Both the position numbers and the translations under genes were made by a program. The notes beneath the pieces are model-generated. The model did not search any database. It saw nothing but the letters and a program-made list of their open reading frames with translations, and was not told where the DNA came from. From positions 2,916,501 to 2,980,500 of the forward strand of contig NC_065576.1 in NCBI RefSeq assembly GCF_937616625.2: DNA of 64,000 nt, read 5' to 3'. This stretch comes from Mercurialis annua. Lineage: Eukaryota; Streptophyta; Magnoliopsida; Malpighiales; Euphorbiaceae. Positions 34,909 through 45,704 of this stretch are shown here, in pieces; within the stretch, counting starts at the first letter, position 1; every line of letters starts with the position of its first letter.

Positions 34909-35890
34909 TTAAGGTGCTGATAGACGGGACTGAGATATCACATCTCCCGTTTATCATGTTTGATCATCTGGATATTCCGCTCCTTTCTGCATTTGTGGAG
35001 CGATGGCAGCCAGATACAAACTCTTTTCACATGCCATTCGGGGAGATGACCATCACATTACATGACGTGTGGCATATTCTTCGGATTCCAGTTGTTGGGG
35101 CTATGGTTTCAGGTGCGATATTCTGTTATATTTTTTACATTTTCTTGGCTTAATGGCAAAAAAAACCCAAACCTTTACGATTTGTTGCAATTATATCCAA
35201 ATTTTTTAATTTTTGTAATAATATCCAAATTGGATTATTTTGTTGCAATAATATCCAAATTGCACTTTTTGTGTGAATTTTTTTGAGTTTTTTTGCCATT
35301 TTTTGGGAGTTTTACTATATTATTATACATCAAAACATAATAATAGCCTAATATCTTAATTGAAAACAACAAGTTTAACCATCAATTTGATTATTATTAC
35401 TACAAAAAAATGCAATTTGGATATTATTGCAACAAAAAATACAATTTGGATATTATTGCAAAAATATACAAGTTTGGATATAATTGCAACAAGTCGTAAA
35501 GGTTTGGGTTTTTTTTACCAGTAGGCCTATTTTCTTTGTGTTGAATGTAAAGTTCGAACTTTAAGTTTGGACAACATTGTTATAGTTTGATGTGCATTAT
35601 ATGTTAAGTACAGAACGAAATAAATTTTGAAAATGAGATAAATGAAAATGAAATAAATTCTATGTTTTTATTGAAATCGGGATAATACGGCCATATGTAA
35701 AACTAACGAGAGGGTTTTCAACTACCATGTTTTTTATTCTGGATTGCTAAACACCGCCCCTTTTTACTTAGTACCGCACAACCACATTACATATTTGCCC
35801 TTTTCACTTTTTCAATAGAAAACCAATTCATAAAAAAAACCTAAATCCTCTCAACTCATTCAACTTTTCACAAATTCATATATTACGAAA

Positions 35891-37162
35891 ATTTCGGATT
35901 TGGAACGAGATAGAAATCGACAACCTCCGGTAAGTTTTTTTTTATTAATTTTGGTTTTTTTTAAAAAAATAACAATTAAAAAAAAGAGAAAAGGGGATTT
36001 TACGTCCCCTCCGGAGGAGGAGACGCCGGAAACCGGCGTCCCCTCTTCCGGAGGGGACGTGAAATCCCACGTTCCCTCCGGAAGAGGGAACGTGGATTTC
36101 CCACGTTCCCTCTTCCGGAGGGAACGTGCGAAAACGGCGTCCCCCCTTCCGGAGGGGACGTGGGCGTCCGGCGTCCCCTCTTCCGGAGGGGACGCCGGAC
36201 GCCCGTTCCGGAATTTAATAAAATTTGAAATTTTTTTTTAAAAAAAATAAAAATTTAAATCTAATTATTGTTTTTTTAAAATAAAAAACAATAAAATAAA
36301 TAATTATTTGAAATAAATTAAATAATTTTAGAAATTTATTTAATTTAATATATATTATTTCTATAATTTAAATTATTATAACTGCAGGGCAGAAAGCGTA
36401 TGGGGAAGACGTTTTTGGCCCCAGAATTAGGGGGATCGGGAGCCCGTCACGTTACGACGCGTAAAGTTTCTGCCTCGGCTCGACGGAAGAAACAAGCGCA
36501 TACTTCTCCCGATGACGTCCGCATTTCTGTTGAGGATCTTAGAGAGTCTGATGATTTTGTGAGCTCAGAGGACGAGCCAGAGGACGAGCCAAGTTAAAAA
36601 ATTTACATTTCTAAACGGAAAAAGGGTGCAGGTGGTCGGTTCGTTGGCGACTTGTCATCAGGTAAATATAATTAAATGATTATAATTAATTTAATAATAT
36701 TGTTAAAAAAATTAAATGTAATTTAATTATGTTTAATGTTACTTTCAGGGTCGAACAGACGACCTGAAGAGGTTGACGTGTGGACCGTTACTGGTCCAGT
36801 ACCTGGTGGACCCGAGGATGACACTGTTATTCCTAGTTTTCTCGGGCATGTCGCTTCTCGGCTATGGGATGGGGCGGACAGAGGCGTGCTGAAGTGTCAG
36901 ACTAGACATGGAGCTCTGAAGAAGCTGAGACAGTGGTATGAGACGGCCTCAGAGGAGGTTAAGGTGCTGATAGACGGGACTGAGATATCACATCTCCCGT
37001 TTATCATGTTTGATCATCTGGATATCCCGCTCCTTTCTGCATTTGTGGAGCGATGGCAGCCAGATACAAACTCTTTTCACATGCCATTCGGGGAGATGAC
37101 CATCACATTACATGACGTGTGGCATATTCTTCGGATTCCAGTTGCTGGGGCTATGGTTTCAG
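35891..37162 (+). pseudogene. Plant-mobile-domain gene of element A, unit 2, with nonsense codon
   Basis: Exons are 35891-35929, 36388-about 36661 and 36749-37162, parallel to unit 1, but not cut by the retrotransposon. The start codon is ATT as in unit 1. In exon 2 a 12-bp duplication (gaggacgagcca) is followed by AGT TAA at 36592-36597, where unit 1 has AGT GAA: a single-base nonsense change. The mobile-domain part (FVERWQPDTNSFHMPFGEM) is intact downstream. A further acceptor at about 37345 joins into a frame that stops at once (CTT CAC TGA), so the rest of the gene has been lost. Non-functional. Confidence 0.75.
36002..36211. repeat. GC-rich array of nested palindromes (unit 2)
   Basis: This is the same kind of array as 21331-21609 but about 70 bp shorter, lacking one set of ctccggaagg / ggacgccgg units. 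Confidence 0.85.
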
Positions 37163-37190
37163 GTGCGATATTCTGTTATATTTTTTACAT

Positions 37191-37452
37191 TTAATAATTC
37201 TTTAATTACGTCTCATTATTATGTTAGGTAAATTTAATGTTATTTAGGATAAGTTAATTGTTTTAGGTTATTTAATAAAATATTTAGACAAATTAGTTGT
37301 TTAATGTGGATTGTGTTTTGGTTTGCCAATTGTAATTTCTTTGCAGGACTTCACTGAAAAATGGGTGATGCTCATTTTTAGGGGAAGTGCTGCCCAATTT
37401 TTTCTAGAAATTTACTGTACCTATTGCGTGATATTAATTTAAATTGCAAAAT
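37191..37452. other. Middle of element A, right of the duplication
   Basis: AT-rich sequence with one remnant 3' splice site and short exon (about 37345-37380). Nothing else is recognisable. Confidence 0.35.
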
Positions 37453-37562
37453 TGGCGTCCCCTCTAGAGGAGAGGACGTTGCATTTCACGTCCTCTCCTC
37501 TGGAGAGGACGGCAAACTCTGGCGTCCCCTCCTCTGGAGAGGACGTGAAATTCAATCGTCCC
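37453..37562. repeat. GC-rich palindromic array at the right end of element A
   Basis: Reiterated ggcgtcccctcctctggaga / ggacgt units, the counterpart of the left array but with a different repeat sequence (tctggaga core instead of ttccgg). Confidence 0.75.
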
Positions 37563-37606
37563 CCTTCACAAATTTTAAATAAAAATTTAAAATAACTAAT
37601 TTTTAC

Positions 37607-37681
37607 CTCGGAAAAGCCGGGAAAACTTGTTTCCGACTGTCGGTACTCGTTTCCCGACGAATTATACTCGTTATCCGTCAT
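37607..37681 (-). pseudogene. Inward-facing first exon in the right arm of element A
   Basis: On the minus strand, ATG at 37681 opens 25 codons (MTDNEYNSSGNEYRQS...) ending at a GT donor (GAG|GTAAAA). Element B has a homologous 75-nt exon at 58083-58157. No downstream exons remain in either element. Confidence 0.5.
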
Positions 37682-37830
37682 TTTACTCGACTTTTTACGT
37701 AGTTGTTCGAGTGTGTTCGAATGAGTTGAGAGAACTTTTTTTTTTGAAATTTTGCTAAAGGGTAAAAATGTCTTTCGCCTGTGCGGTGCTAAGTAAAAAG
37801 GGGCGGCGAATAGCAATACCCTTTTTATTT

Positions 37831-38363
37831 TATAATATTAACCGGATTATTTACATATCCAATCTCAATGTTTTATTTTTATATTAATTTTAATTTTAAA
37901 ATATTGCATTATACATCTTAGCCTTTTAATTTTTGTCACCGTGTAATACATTTGCATTTTTTATGTTGTTTCATATAGAACGAAGCTATTTTGTATATTT
38001 TGTGGCTTTTATCTCATTAAAAATGTCTACAAACTATACAATGCAAAAGAGCGTCAAATAAAGAGAGACATGATGTAACATTCTAAATCGTCGTAGAAGT
38101 GTGATGTTGGAATTTAATTTGTAAATAAACTCTATTAACATCTAAATGTTGGAAACTAATAGTAATATTTATAATTTTTTTTTAAAAAAAACAAAGAAAT
38201 TCAAACATTATAAATGAACGGTTCGATATCACAAAAATTAAATTAAATTTTAAAATTGTCACATCCAATGGCTCCAATTGCAAGTTAACACCTTCTTTTA
38301 AACACAAAAGAAACGCATCATCTTCTCCACACAAAACTAAAGCCAAACACAGAAGAAAAAGAA
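37831..38363. other. Intergenic upstream of MES-F
   Basis: AT-rich; no gene or clear repeat. The last 60 bp (cacaaaactaaagccaaaca, 38331-38350) are repeated upstream of MES-G (about 41226-41246), so these two promoters are related. Confidence 0.45.
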
Positions 38364-39983
38364 ATGGAGTCAGAGCAAAAACAGAGGCATTTTGTGTTGA
38401 TCCATGGCGCCTGCCATGGAGCATGGTGCTGGTACAAGGTCTCTACTCTTCTAAAATCAGCTGGTCATAAAGTTACAGCTCTAGATCTCGCTGCTTCCGG
38501 TGTGAATCCAAAGCAGGTGAATCAGATTAAATCAGTAGCGGATTACTTTGAGCCGTTGACGGAATTTATGGATTCTTTGCCGTCGGAAGAACGAGTGATT
38601 TTAGTTGGTCATAGTTTTGGTGGACTTGGTGTGTCTGTTTCCATGGAGAGATTTTCTGATCAAATTTCAGCTGCAGTTTTTGCTGCGGCGACGATGCCGG
38701 GTCCGGAATTGAGTTACTCCGCCGTTATAGAAGAGGCAAGTTTGCTTCCTCCGGTGGTTGCATTTTTGAGTAGTTTTATCTTATCTTATCATAATCCTAT
38801 TATACTCTTAGTGTATTTTTGAGCAAATTAATATGTAGTCCTTATAATACTTTTTAATCACATATTGCCCCATTTGAAATACGTCCATTCTGTTTAAAAA
38901 GCAAACAATAATTTTTTTTATTTTTATTTCCGTCAATAGTTTAAAATCTTTTGTTCATTATAATTAATTTATTAAAATAATTTTATAAGTTTTTCGAAAT
39001 TTTTTAAAAGTTAATTATTGTTAAAGTATTATATTTAATGTTCATAAAAGAATATTTTGATAGTTTTATCTTTAATTAATATTAAATGTGCTAATATTTT
39101 TATTTTTATAAAATATAAAAGTGATATTTTCATGGTTATATTTTAAATGTCAAATATTAAATACGCTATCGTGATTTCAGTTTCTTCCATAAGCATTCTC
39201 CCTTCTTAATTATAAAAAAGAAAATTTAAATTAGTTTATTTTTAACATGCTTTATTTATTTAATAATTAGATGAAATTGATGAAAATTCATTAAATGGTA
39301 ATAAACAAAGGAGTATAAAATAGGGTAATATATGAAGACCCTTTTTTGAATATTCTTATCAGATGTAATAATTGAAGTGTAATTTGGGAAACTGCAGTAT
39401 AGTAGGAGAATAAAATTGGATTCCTCGGTGAAGGACTCGAAGCTTACATTTGGTGATGGGCCTAACAACCCTCCAACCGCTCGACTATTTGGCCCAAAGA
39501 CTATGTCAACCTATTTGTACCAACTCTCACCATTAGAGGTAAATGATTTTTGTGTGAAATAATAAAGAGATTTTTTAAATTAACGGGAGGAGAATAATTT
39601 TTTATTTGGTTTAAACTTTATTTACATAAATGATTTGTTCTTGTGCTATTTATTGATATATCATTATAAAAGAAAAAGAAATTGATGAAATAATGTAGGA
39701 CCAAATGCTTGGAATGATGTTGATTAGACCATTCCCAATCTTTAGCAAGGAGACAGTGGAAAAAGAAGTAAAATTTAGCAAGGAAAAGTATGGATCAGTT
39801 GCTAGGATTTATATAGTGTGCGGCCAAGATGAGATGGTTAATGAGGGTCTTCAAAGATGGATGATCCATAACAATCCTCCTGATGAGATCAAGCTTATAT
39901 CTGATTCTGATCATATGCTCATGTTTTCACAGCCTCGAGAGTTTTGCTCTTGTCTCCAGGACATTGCCTCTAAATATTTTTGA
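38364..39983 (+). CDS. MES-F: methylesterase-family alpha/beta hydrolase with GC-AG intron
   Basis: Exons 38364-38735, 39398-39538 and 39699-39983 give 265 residues. The triad is Ser84 (GHSFGG), Asp215 (CGQD) and His243 (DSDHM). The oxyanion segment is LIHGACHGAWCWYK. Exon 2 is 47 codons, three longer than in A to E. The donor of intron 1 reads GAG|GCAAGT: a GC donor with strong consensus in the position where A to E have GT. Reading through instead would add a tail and stop at 38821, losing the rest of the enzyme. It is closest to MES-G. An active esterase is likely if the GC donor is used. Confidence 0.9.
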
Positions 39984-40405
39984 ATATTACATAATAGCCA
40001 AAATTCTTGCTAATTTCAGTGAAGAATTTGCTTAACTAGATGATTTCGTTAATCCAAACTAGAAGCAGTTATGATCATACAAAATTCAAAATAAAAAGGG
40101 ATCAAACTATTTTTGATGATCTTACATAAAGAGATGCTTGTGTAAGACTAGGCACATCGTAATTTAAAGATCGTTTTACAAATCTAAAATATAAAAAGTC
40201 AATTGCAAATTAAATTACTAATTTTACCCTGATCTACAATTATAATACGAACATTAAAACTTGACAATGTCAGTAACTAACTTTCATTTTCTGGCAAATT
40301 AGTATACCGAATTAAAAAAACACTGACGTTGTAATATACAGCCACATGTTGTTGCATGATTGGTCGATTTTCCAATTTGCTAAAAATGAAAGTTGGTTAA
40401 TAATA
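39984..40405. other. Intergenic, 3' flank of MES-F
   Basis: No supported gene. It ends at the left target duplication of a MITE. Confidence 0.4.
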
Positions 40406-40796
40406 GGCCTAATTACTTAAAAAAACCCCACCTTGAAACAATTTTTCGTTTATACCCTGACCTAGGAAAAAGTTCATTTGTACTCTTTTTTTTATTTTTC
40501 GTTTTCAATTGTACCCCAAAATTTTATTTTTTCACAATTTAATTAATTATAGGATGAAAATATTAAAAGTAATTAAATAGAAGGGTTATATCATCTTTTT
40601 TCTATTTGAAAAAATACAAATAAGTTAAAAAATGAAGGATTATTTTAAGCCTTTTCTAGATAAAAAAAGTTCAATTTAGTGCTTTAAGGTAGAGTTGAAA
40701 ACAAAAAATCAAAAAAAGGTACAAATGAACTTTTTCCTAAGTCATGGTATAAACGAAAAAATATTACAAGATGGAGGTTTTTTAAATAATTAAGCC
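40406..40796. mobile_element. Mutator-type MITE with 9-bp target duplication
   Basis: TTAATAATA flanks it (40397-40405, 40797-40805). The ends are ggcctaattacttaaaaaaa and its inverse (ttttttaaataattaagcc), with long complementary arms (tacaaatgaactttttccta on the right). Confidence 0.9.
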
Positions 40797-40805
40797 TTAA
40801 TAATA

Positions 40806-41260
40806 TTGCCAAGTTTCAAATTTCATGTTTTAATTTAAAATCAAGCTAAAAATACTTAAGTGATAGTCAAATTTTATTTATTTTTTACCTTAAAATTTCT
40901 CATGTACGTATAATTGATCTAAAATATTCCATTCAAAATGAAATTACATATGTTTGATAATTTTATAAGATAAAATTAGCAAAATTCGGCTTCCAAATGT
41001 CGAAATCCGGCTGTCATCTTATTATTTTCGCCGGAAAAACACATTTAAAAAAATGAACTTTAGTACTTAAAAAAAAGTTAAAATTTAGAAATGAAAAAAA
41101 AACAAAAGAATTCAGTGGCCTTCTGAGTTAATTGCCCTACGCTACATTCTACAAACATATTGACCAGACTAACACATTTAACATACACCATAAATTTGTT
41201 AATTTAAAATAATTCATGTCATTTACACAAAACTGAAGCCAAACACAGAAGAAAAAAGAA
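40806..41260. other. Intergenic upstream of MES-G
   Basis: AT-rich. Only the last 40 bp resemble the MES-F leader. Confidence 0.4.
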
Positions 41261-43517
41261 ATGGAGTCAGAGCAAAAGCAGAAACATTTTGTGTTGATCC
41301 ATGGAGCCTGTCATGGAGCATGGTGCTGGTACAAGGTCTCTGCTCTTCTGAAATCAGCTGGTCATAAAGTAACAGCTCTAGATCTAGCTGCTTCCGGTGT
41401 GAATCCAAAGCAGGTGCATCAGATTAAATCCGTCGCTGATTACTTTGAGCCGTTGACGGAATTTATGGATTCTTTGCCGTCGGAAGAACGAGTGATTTTG
41501 GTTGGTCATAGTTTTGGTGGAGTTGCTGTTTGTGATGCCATGGAGAGATTTTCCGATAAAATTTCAGCTGCAGTTTTTGCCACGGCGACGATGCCGGGAC
41601 CGGAATTGAGTTACAACACCGTTATGGAAGAGGCAAGTTTGCTCCTCTCAGTCACCGTATTTATTTAGATATTTTCTCATTTTTCTGTTTCTTTATTTTT
41701 TTAATTCCCCTACTTCATATTCATCAATAATAGTATTTTTTATTTGGTTGCTTAAAATAGACAAATAAATTTAGAGTTATGAAACTAATTTAATTTATAC
41801 TAAAATAGTGTGGATTTTGGTGTAATTTTTAAATTGTTTTCTTTTATATGTACTCCTATTTATTATTATGTGTTTTTTTAGTGAATTTATTCTATAGAAT
41901 TTGTTTATAAAATTTAGAAAGAAAAAAGAAAGATTTAATGGAAAATTATCTTTAAAATAAAATGAAAAAGTCAGAGATTGACATATATTTTTAGCCAAAT
42001 ATTGTAAAAAGGCCAAAACTTTCACAAAAATTTCACAAAAGTCGTGACCTTTCAATTTTGTCGATTTTGGCCAAAAAATGATTATTTGGTTTCACAAAAA
42101 TTCTGACCTTTTAATTTTGTCGATTTTGGCTAAAAATGGATTATTTGGTTTCACAAAAATCCTGATCTTTTAATATATGTGCATGTCACATAGGTGCCAC
42201 ATAGACAAATTGAAATTAAATTGAGAGTTGGCCACAATTAAAATCAAATAATCTGTTTTTTGGCCAAAATCGACAAAATTAAAAGGTCAGGACTTTTATA
42301 AAACTTTTATAAAAAGTTTGGCTTTTTTACAGCATTTGACCTATATCTTTTATTAGATGAAAATTGAAATTAATGGGTGCTATGTGCATTGAAAAACTAT
42401 GCAGTATAGTAGTAGAATTACAATTGACCCTTCAATATGGGACACGAAGCTTTTGTTTGATGATGGGCCTAATAACCCTCCAACCGCTCGACTATCTGGG
42501 CCCAAGACTATGTCTGCTTGTTTATACCAGCTCTCCCCACCCGAGGTAAGTTTAAGATCTCATAAATAATGATTTTTAAAAGGGAAAAGGGTCATTTATG
42601 CCCCTATGGTTTATCTCCAGGATCAACTAAGCCTTCAACGTCCGGAAAGGTTCAAATATGCCCCTAACGTCTTAAAATGTTGACAACCAGGCCCTTAATT
42701 GTGACGCATAAATGAAATGTTAGGGGTCTGGTTGTCCAAATCGGGTGCCTGATTGTTCATTTTCTAAGACGTTAGGTGCATAATTGAACCTTTTTGTACG
42801 TTGAGGGCTTATTTGATCCTAAAGCCAAACCTTAAGGGCATAAATGACCCTTTTTCCTTTTTAAAATTGTGCATTTTTTAAAAATCATATCTCACCTTAA
42901 AGTTTCACATGAAACTGAAAAAACGAACGCATCTAGATTCCTTTTTATCGGTTATTTCCAAAGGCTCACCCTTCGGGTACTTAGAAAGCAGCCATGGCCG
43001 GGTGTCACATAAAATTCGATATGGATGTCACGTTAATGATTAAAATATCTTCTAATAAAAGTATTTTTTTTTTATTATAGACATTCATGTGATAGCTAAA
43101 TCATCATATTTTAAACGGAAAGATATTGCATGTTAACCTTACTAAATTGTATTTTATTTATATCATGTTAATAATTAATATAAATGATTTATTATTTATA
43201 ATAAAAGAGCAAAAATTGATGAAATGATGTAGGACCTAATGCTTGGAATGATGTCGATAAGACCATTCCCTATCTTTAGCAATGAGGCAGTGGAAAGTGA
43301 AGTAAAATTTAGCAAGGAAAAGTATGGCTCAGTTGCTAGAGTTTATATAGTATGCGGCCAAGATCACATTGTTAATGAGGATCTTCAGAGATGGATGATC
43401 CATAACAATCCTCCTAATGAAATCAAGTTCATATCTGATTCAGATCATATGGTCATGTTTTCACAACCACAAGAGTTTTGCTCTTGCCTCCTCGAGATTG
43501 CCTCTAAATATTTTTGA
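41261..43517 (+). CDS. MES-G: methylesterase-family alpha/beta hydrolase with GC-AG intron
   Basis: Exons 41261-41632, 42405-42545 and 43233-43517 give 265 residues, with Ser84 (GHSFGG), Asp215 (CGQD) and His243 (DSDHM). It is a near twin of MES-F and shares the 47-codon second exon and the GC donor (GAG|GCAAGT at 41630-41638), so the unusual donor predates their duplication. After the nucleophile it has VAVCDAMERF where F has LGVSVSMERF. Both introns carry foldback elements (about 41995-42352 and 42582-42857), but the splice sites are untouched. The frame is complete. The substrate is unknown. Confidence 0.9.
41995..42352. mobile_element. Foldback element in intron 1 of MES-G
   Basis: It carries the tttcaattttgtcgattttgg and gattatttggtttcac motifs and their inverse, as in MES-D intron 1. 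The flanks TATATTTTT and TATATCTTT may be a 9-bp target duplication with one change. Confidence 0.7.
42582..42857. mobile_element. Mutator-type MITE in intron 2 of MES-G
   Basis: TTTTTAAAA lies on both sides (42573-42581, 42858-42866). The terminal inverted repeats are gggaaaagggtcatttatgc and gcataaatgaccctttttcc. Confidence 0.9.
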
Positions 43518-45704
43518 CTATTCATTATTGTCTATTTTAAGTGTATAAATTAAATTTCTCAAATGCGATAAATATTATAAATTAAAAAAAAAATCAAATG
43601 CGACAAATATCTTGGATCGGAGGGAGTAGAATTTTTTTGACAGTATATTCTTTATTTTTGTTGCTATTATACCAATGGAGCCGTGACACCTCAGCACCGT
43701 GTATGAATTTGAGAAAAAGTGATAGTTCATGCAAGGAAATGAGAAAATTTAAACTACGTGATTAAAATGAGAAACCGTGTAAAGTTGGTGAATTTTTATA
43801 ACATTAACCCTTAAATAAATCATTAAAATTTAATTTTTATTAATATTTTTGAATAAAATTTTAATTTTTATTAATTTGTTTTTATAAAATATCGATTGTT
43901 TAGGTATAGATGAATGATTGATATTATAATCAATTAAATCAATTTTAATGATGATTAAACAAAATTTTTTGTGCCTTAAAATTAAACTAATAATAAAATT
44001 TTGGTTAATTCGAACATATATTAATTAAATGATATTGGGAGTTTATATTTAAGCAAATGTCGTATTCAGTTACTTAATGTGTAATTTTATATAAAAAAAT
44101 TCTTTAACAATTAGTTTTTTTTATAACTTTGTAAATTAGAAATGATTTTTTAAACCATTTCTTTTAATTAAACTATAATTGACATTTTCGCAATGAATTA
44201 GGGATGACAATAGGCGAAGACTGGATGGGGAAGCAATCCCCATCCCCGTTTCTAGTGAATTTCATTTCATTAACAAAGATAAATTCATCCTCGTCTTTAT
44301 TTCTATTGTACTTTCCGTACTTATGGGAATCTCCATCCTCGTATATTTAATACAAATATCTAACTAATTTAATTTTTTCATCAGAAATATGTGCAAAATT
44401 TGTAATCTATCCAAATCTATAAACTCTTAATAATATTAATTAACTGCTACATTTTTTTTATTGAAAATACTAGTATTTTTATTTTTTTAAATTTGAAAAA
44501 GCTACAATCAAACACCGAACTAGCATGTACATTTATATTTTTTATTGTCAAGAATTTATATTTTTTTCTAAACAGAACAATATGTATATACGAATTGCAA
44601 TGTTATATTTTTATAATTAAAGTTATATTAATTAAAATTAAATTAAATTTATTTATGAATAACATATTAATTTTTTTTTTATATAATAAATAAAATGATA
44701 TATCTATACACACATATAATCTTTGATCTTTAGGTAATACTAATACTTATATTTTTGTTTATTTCTAAGGATACAGTTGTTCTATTTTAAAACTTTCAGG
44801 ATTTATTTGCACCAAATGACAATTAAATATTTGTCGAGATATTTTGTGTACCTGGCATCTTAAGAACCATTCACTTGATGGTTTTGTTTTTCAGCAGTGT
44901 ATGATATTTATTAAGTCCATTTCATGTAAACAGATAAACTGGAATTCAATTTAAAGAAGCCAAGCCTTCATGACATCCATGGAGTGAAGTTATAAACTTG
45001 ATTTTATCTATTTTTTATGGGTAAGATAATACTATCCTTAATTTAATAGATGTCACAGTTTTATATATATGCTTGCTGGTTTTGTGGATAAAAGTTTGTG
45101 AAAATGGTGATTTTATTAAATTATAATTTGTGTAGACTAGACCAAGCATGTCATATTGGTTGATTAACTTCCATTATATTAAGGCTATGTTTGGTTAATG
45201 AATGCAATAACATAGATAAAAAATGAAATAATAACTATTTTTTATGTTTGGGAAGAATTTTTCGTTTATGGAAGAATTTTTTATCCTTCCATAAACGAAA
45301 ATGAGAAATAGCTATTCTATACGGAATAGTTGTTATTTACCGAGCCTATTTTATGAACCAAATAGCTATAGTAATTAGGTAAAAGAGAGGTTTTTGTTTA
45401 TAATTACTAGACATTGGTATTATTTATGGATCTAATATTCATGTGCCATGAAATGCAGAGTACTTATAATCTGAAAGATAAAGATTAAGTGTAGATGTGA
45501 AGTAGTATTGATATGATTGGTTAGCAGCTCGATAAACGTAACTTAGAACTTTTAGTTTCCTGTAGGCTACTAAGTTGCTCGATTTTTTTTCGAATTATAC
45601 GTTTTGGCGTTTTATTGTCATATTCGAAAACTTACATATTACTCTGGCACCTTGACATACTAACATAATTCACACTTGCATCCCTCTTGTCTCAGGATCA
45701 AACG
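43518..45704. other. Long intergenic stretch between MES-G and MES-H
   Basis: AT-rich and without supported genes. At 44200-44360 a segment beginning agggatgacaatagg with ggaagcaatccccatccccg resembles a common plant non-autonomous repeat. At about 45183-45380 a weak inverted-repeat element (atgtttggttaatga against aaccaaatagcta) is present. Neither has clear boundaries. Confidence 0.4.

Larger units (their letters stand above)
21220..35112 (+). pseudogene. Plant-mobile-domain gene of element A, unit 1, interrupted
   Basis: Three exons join in frame: 21220-21258, 21785-22046 and 22134-22348 continuing at 34914-35112. The product has a basic, serine-rich N-terminal part (SARRKKQAHTS, YISKRKKG) and then the start of a plant mobile domain (aminotransferase-like PMD, as in MAIL1 and transposon proteins): LLSAFVERWQPDTNSFHMPF and HDVWHILRIP. 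The start codon is now ATT at 21220-21222; element B keeps ATG at the matching place. A 12.6-kb retrotransposon splits exon 3. Exons 2 and 3 are otherwise open. A dead copy is the simplest reading; the role of PMD proteins in transposons is not settled. Confidence 0.75.
20468..35140. repeat. Tandem duplication unit 1 (2.1 kb, split by the Athila retrotransposon)
   Basis: 20468-22348 plus 34914-35140 matches 35141-37190 almost base for base. Unit 1 ends gttatattttttacat and runs straight into unit 2, which starts tttcttggcttaatgg. The unit contains a small MITE, the left end of a Mutator-like element and its plant-mobile-domain exons. Lengths differ by about 58 bp because of indels in a GC-rich array and a 12-bp repeat. 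Confidence 0.9.
35141..37190 (+). repeat. Tandem duplication unit 2 (empty site for the Athila insertion)
   Basis: It matches 20468-22348 plus 34914-35140 closely and keeps the uninterrupted junction gaggttaaggtgctg. It contains a MITE copy (35147-35527), the second copy of the left Mutator end and the plant-mobile-domain exons. Confidence 0.9.
21069..37821 (+). mobile_element. Mutator-like element A carrying a plant-mobile-domain gene, internally duplicated and split
   Basis: The left end (tggattgctaaacaccgccc) and the reverse of the right end (gggtattgctattcgccgcc) share ccgcccctttttactta and accgcacag. Flanks TTTTTATTC (21060-21068) and TTTTTATTT (37822-37830) look like a 9-bp target duplication with one change. 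Inside are GC-rich palindromic arrays near both ends, plant-mobile-domain exons in the left half, and a separate inward-facing first exon in the right arm. No transposase is recognised, so it is likely non-autonomous. A second family member lies at 54435-58258. The Mutator assignment rests on the 9-bp duplication and the two-ended gene layout. Confidence 0.7.
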
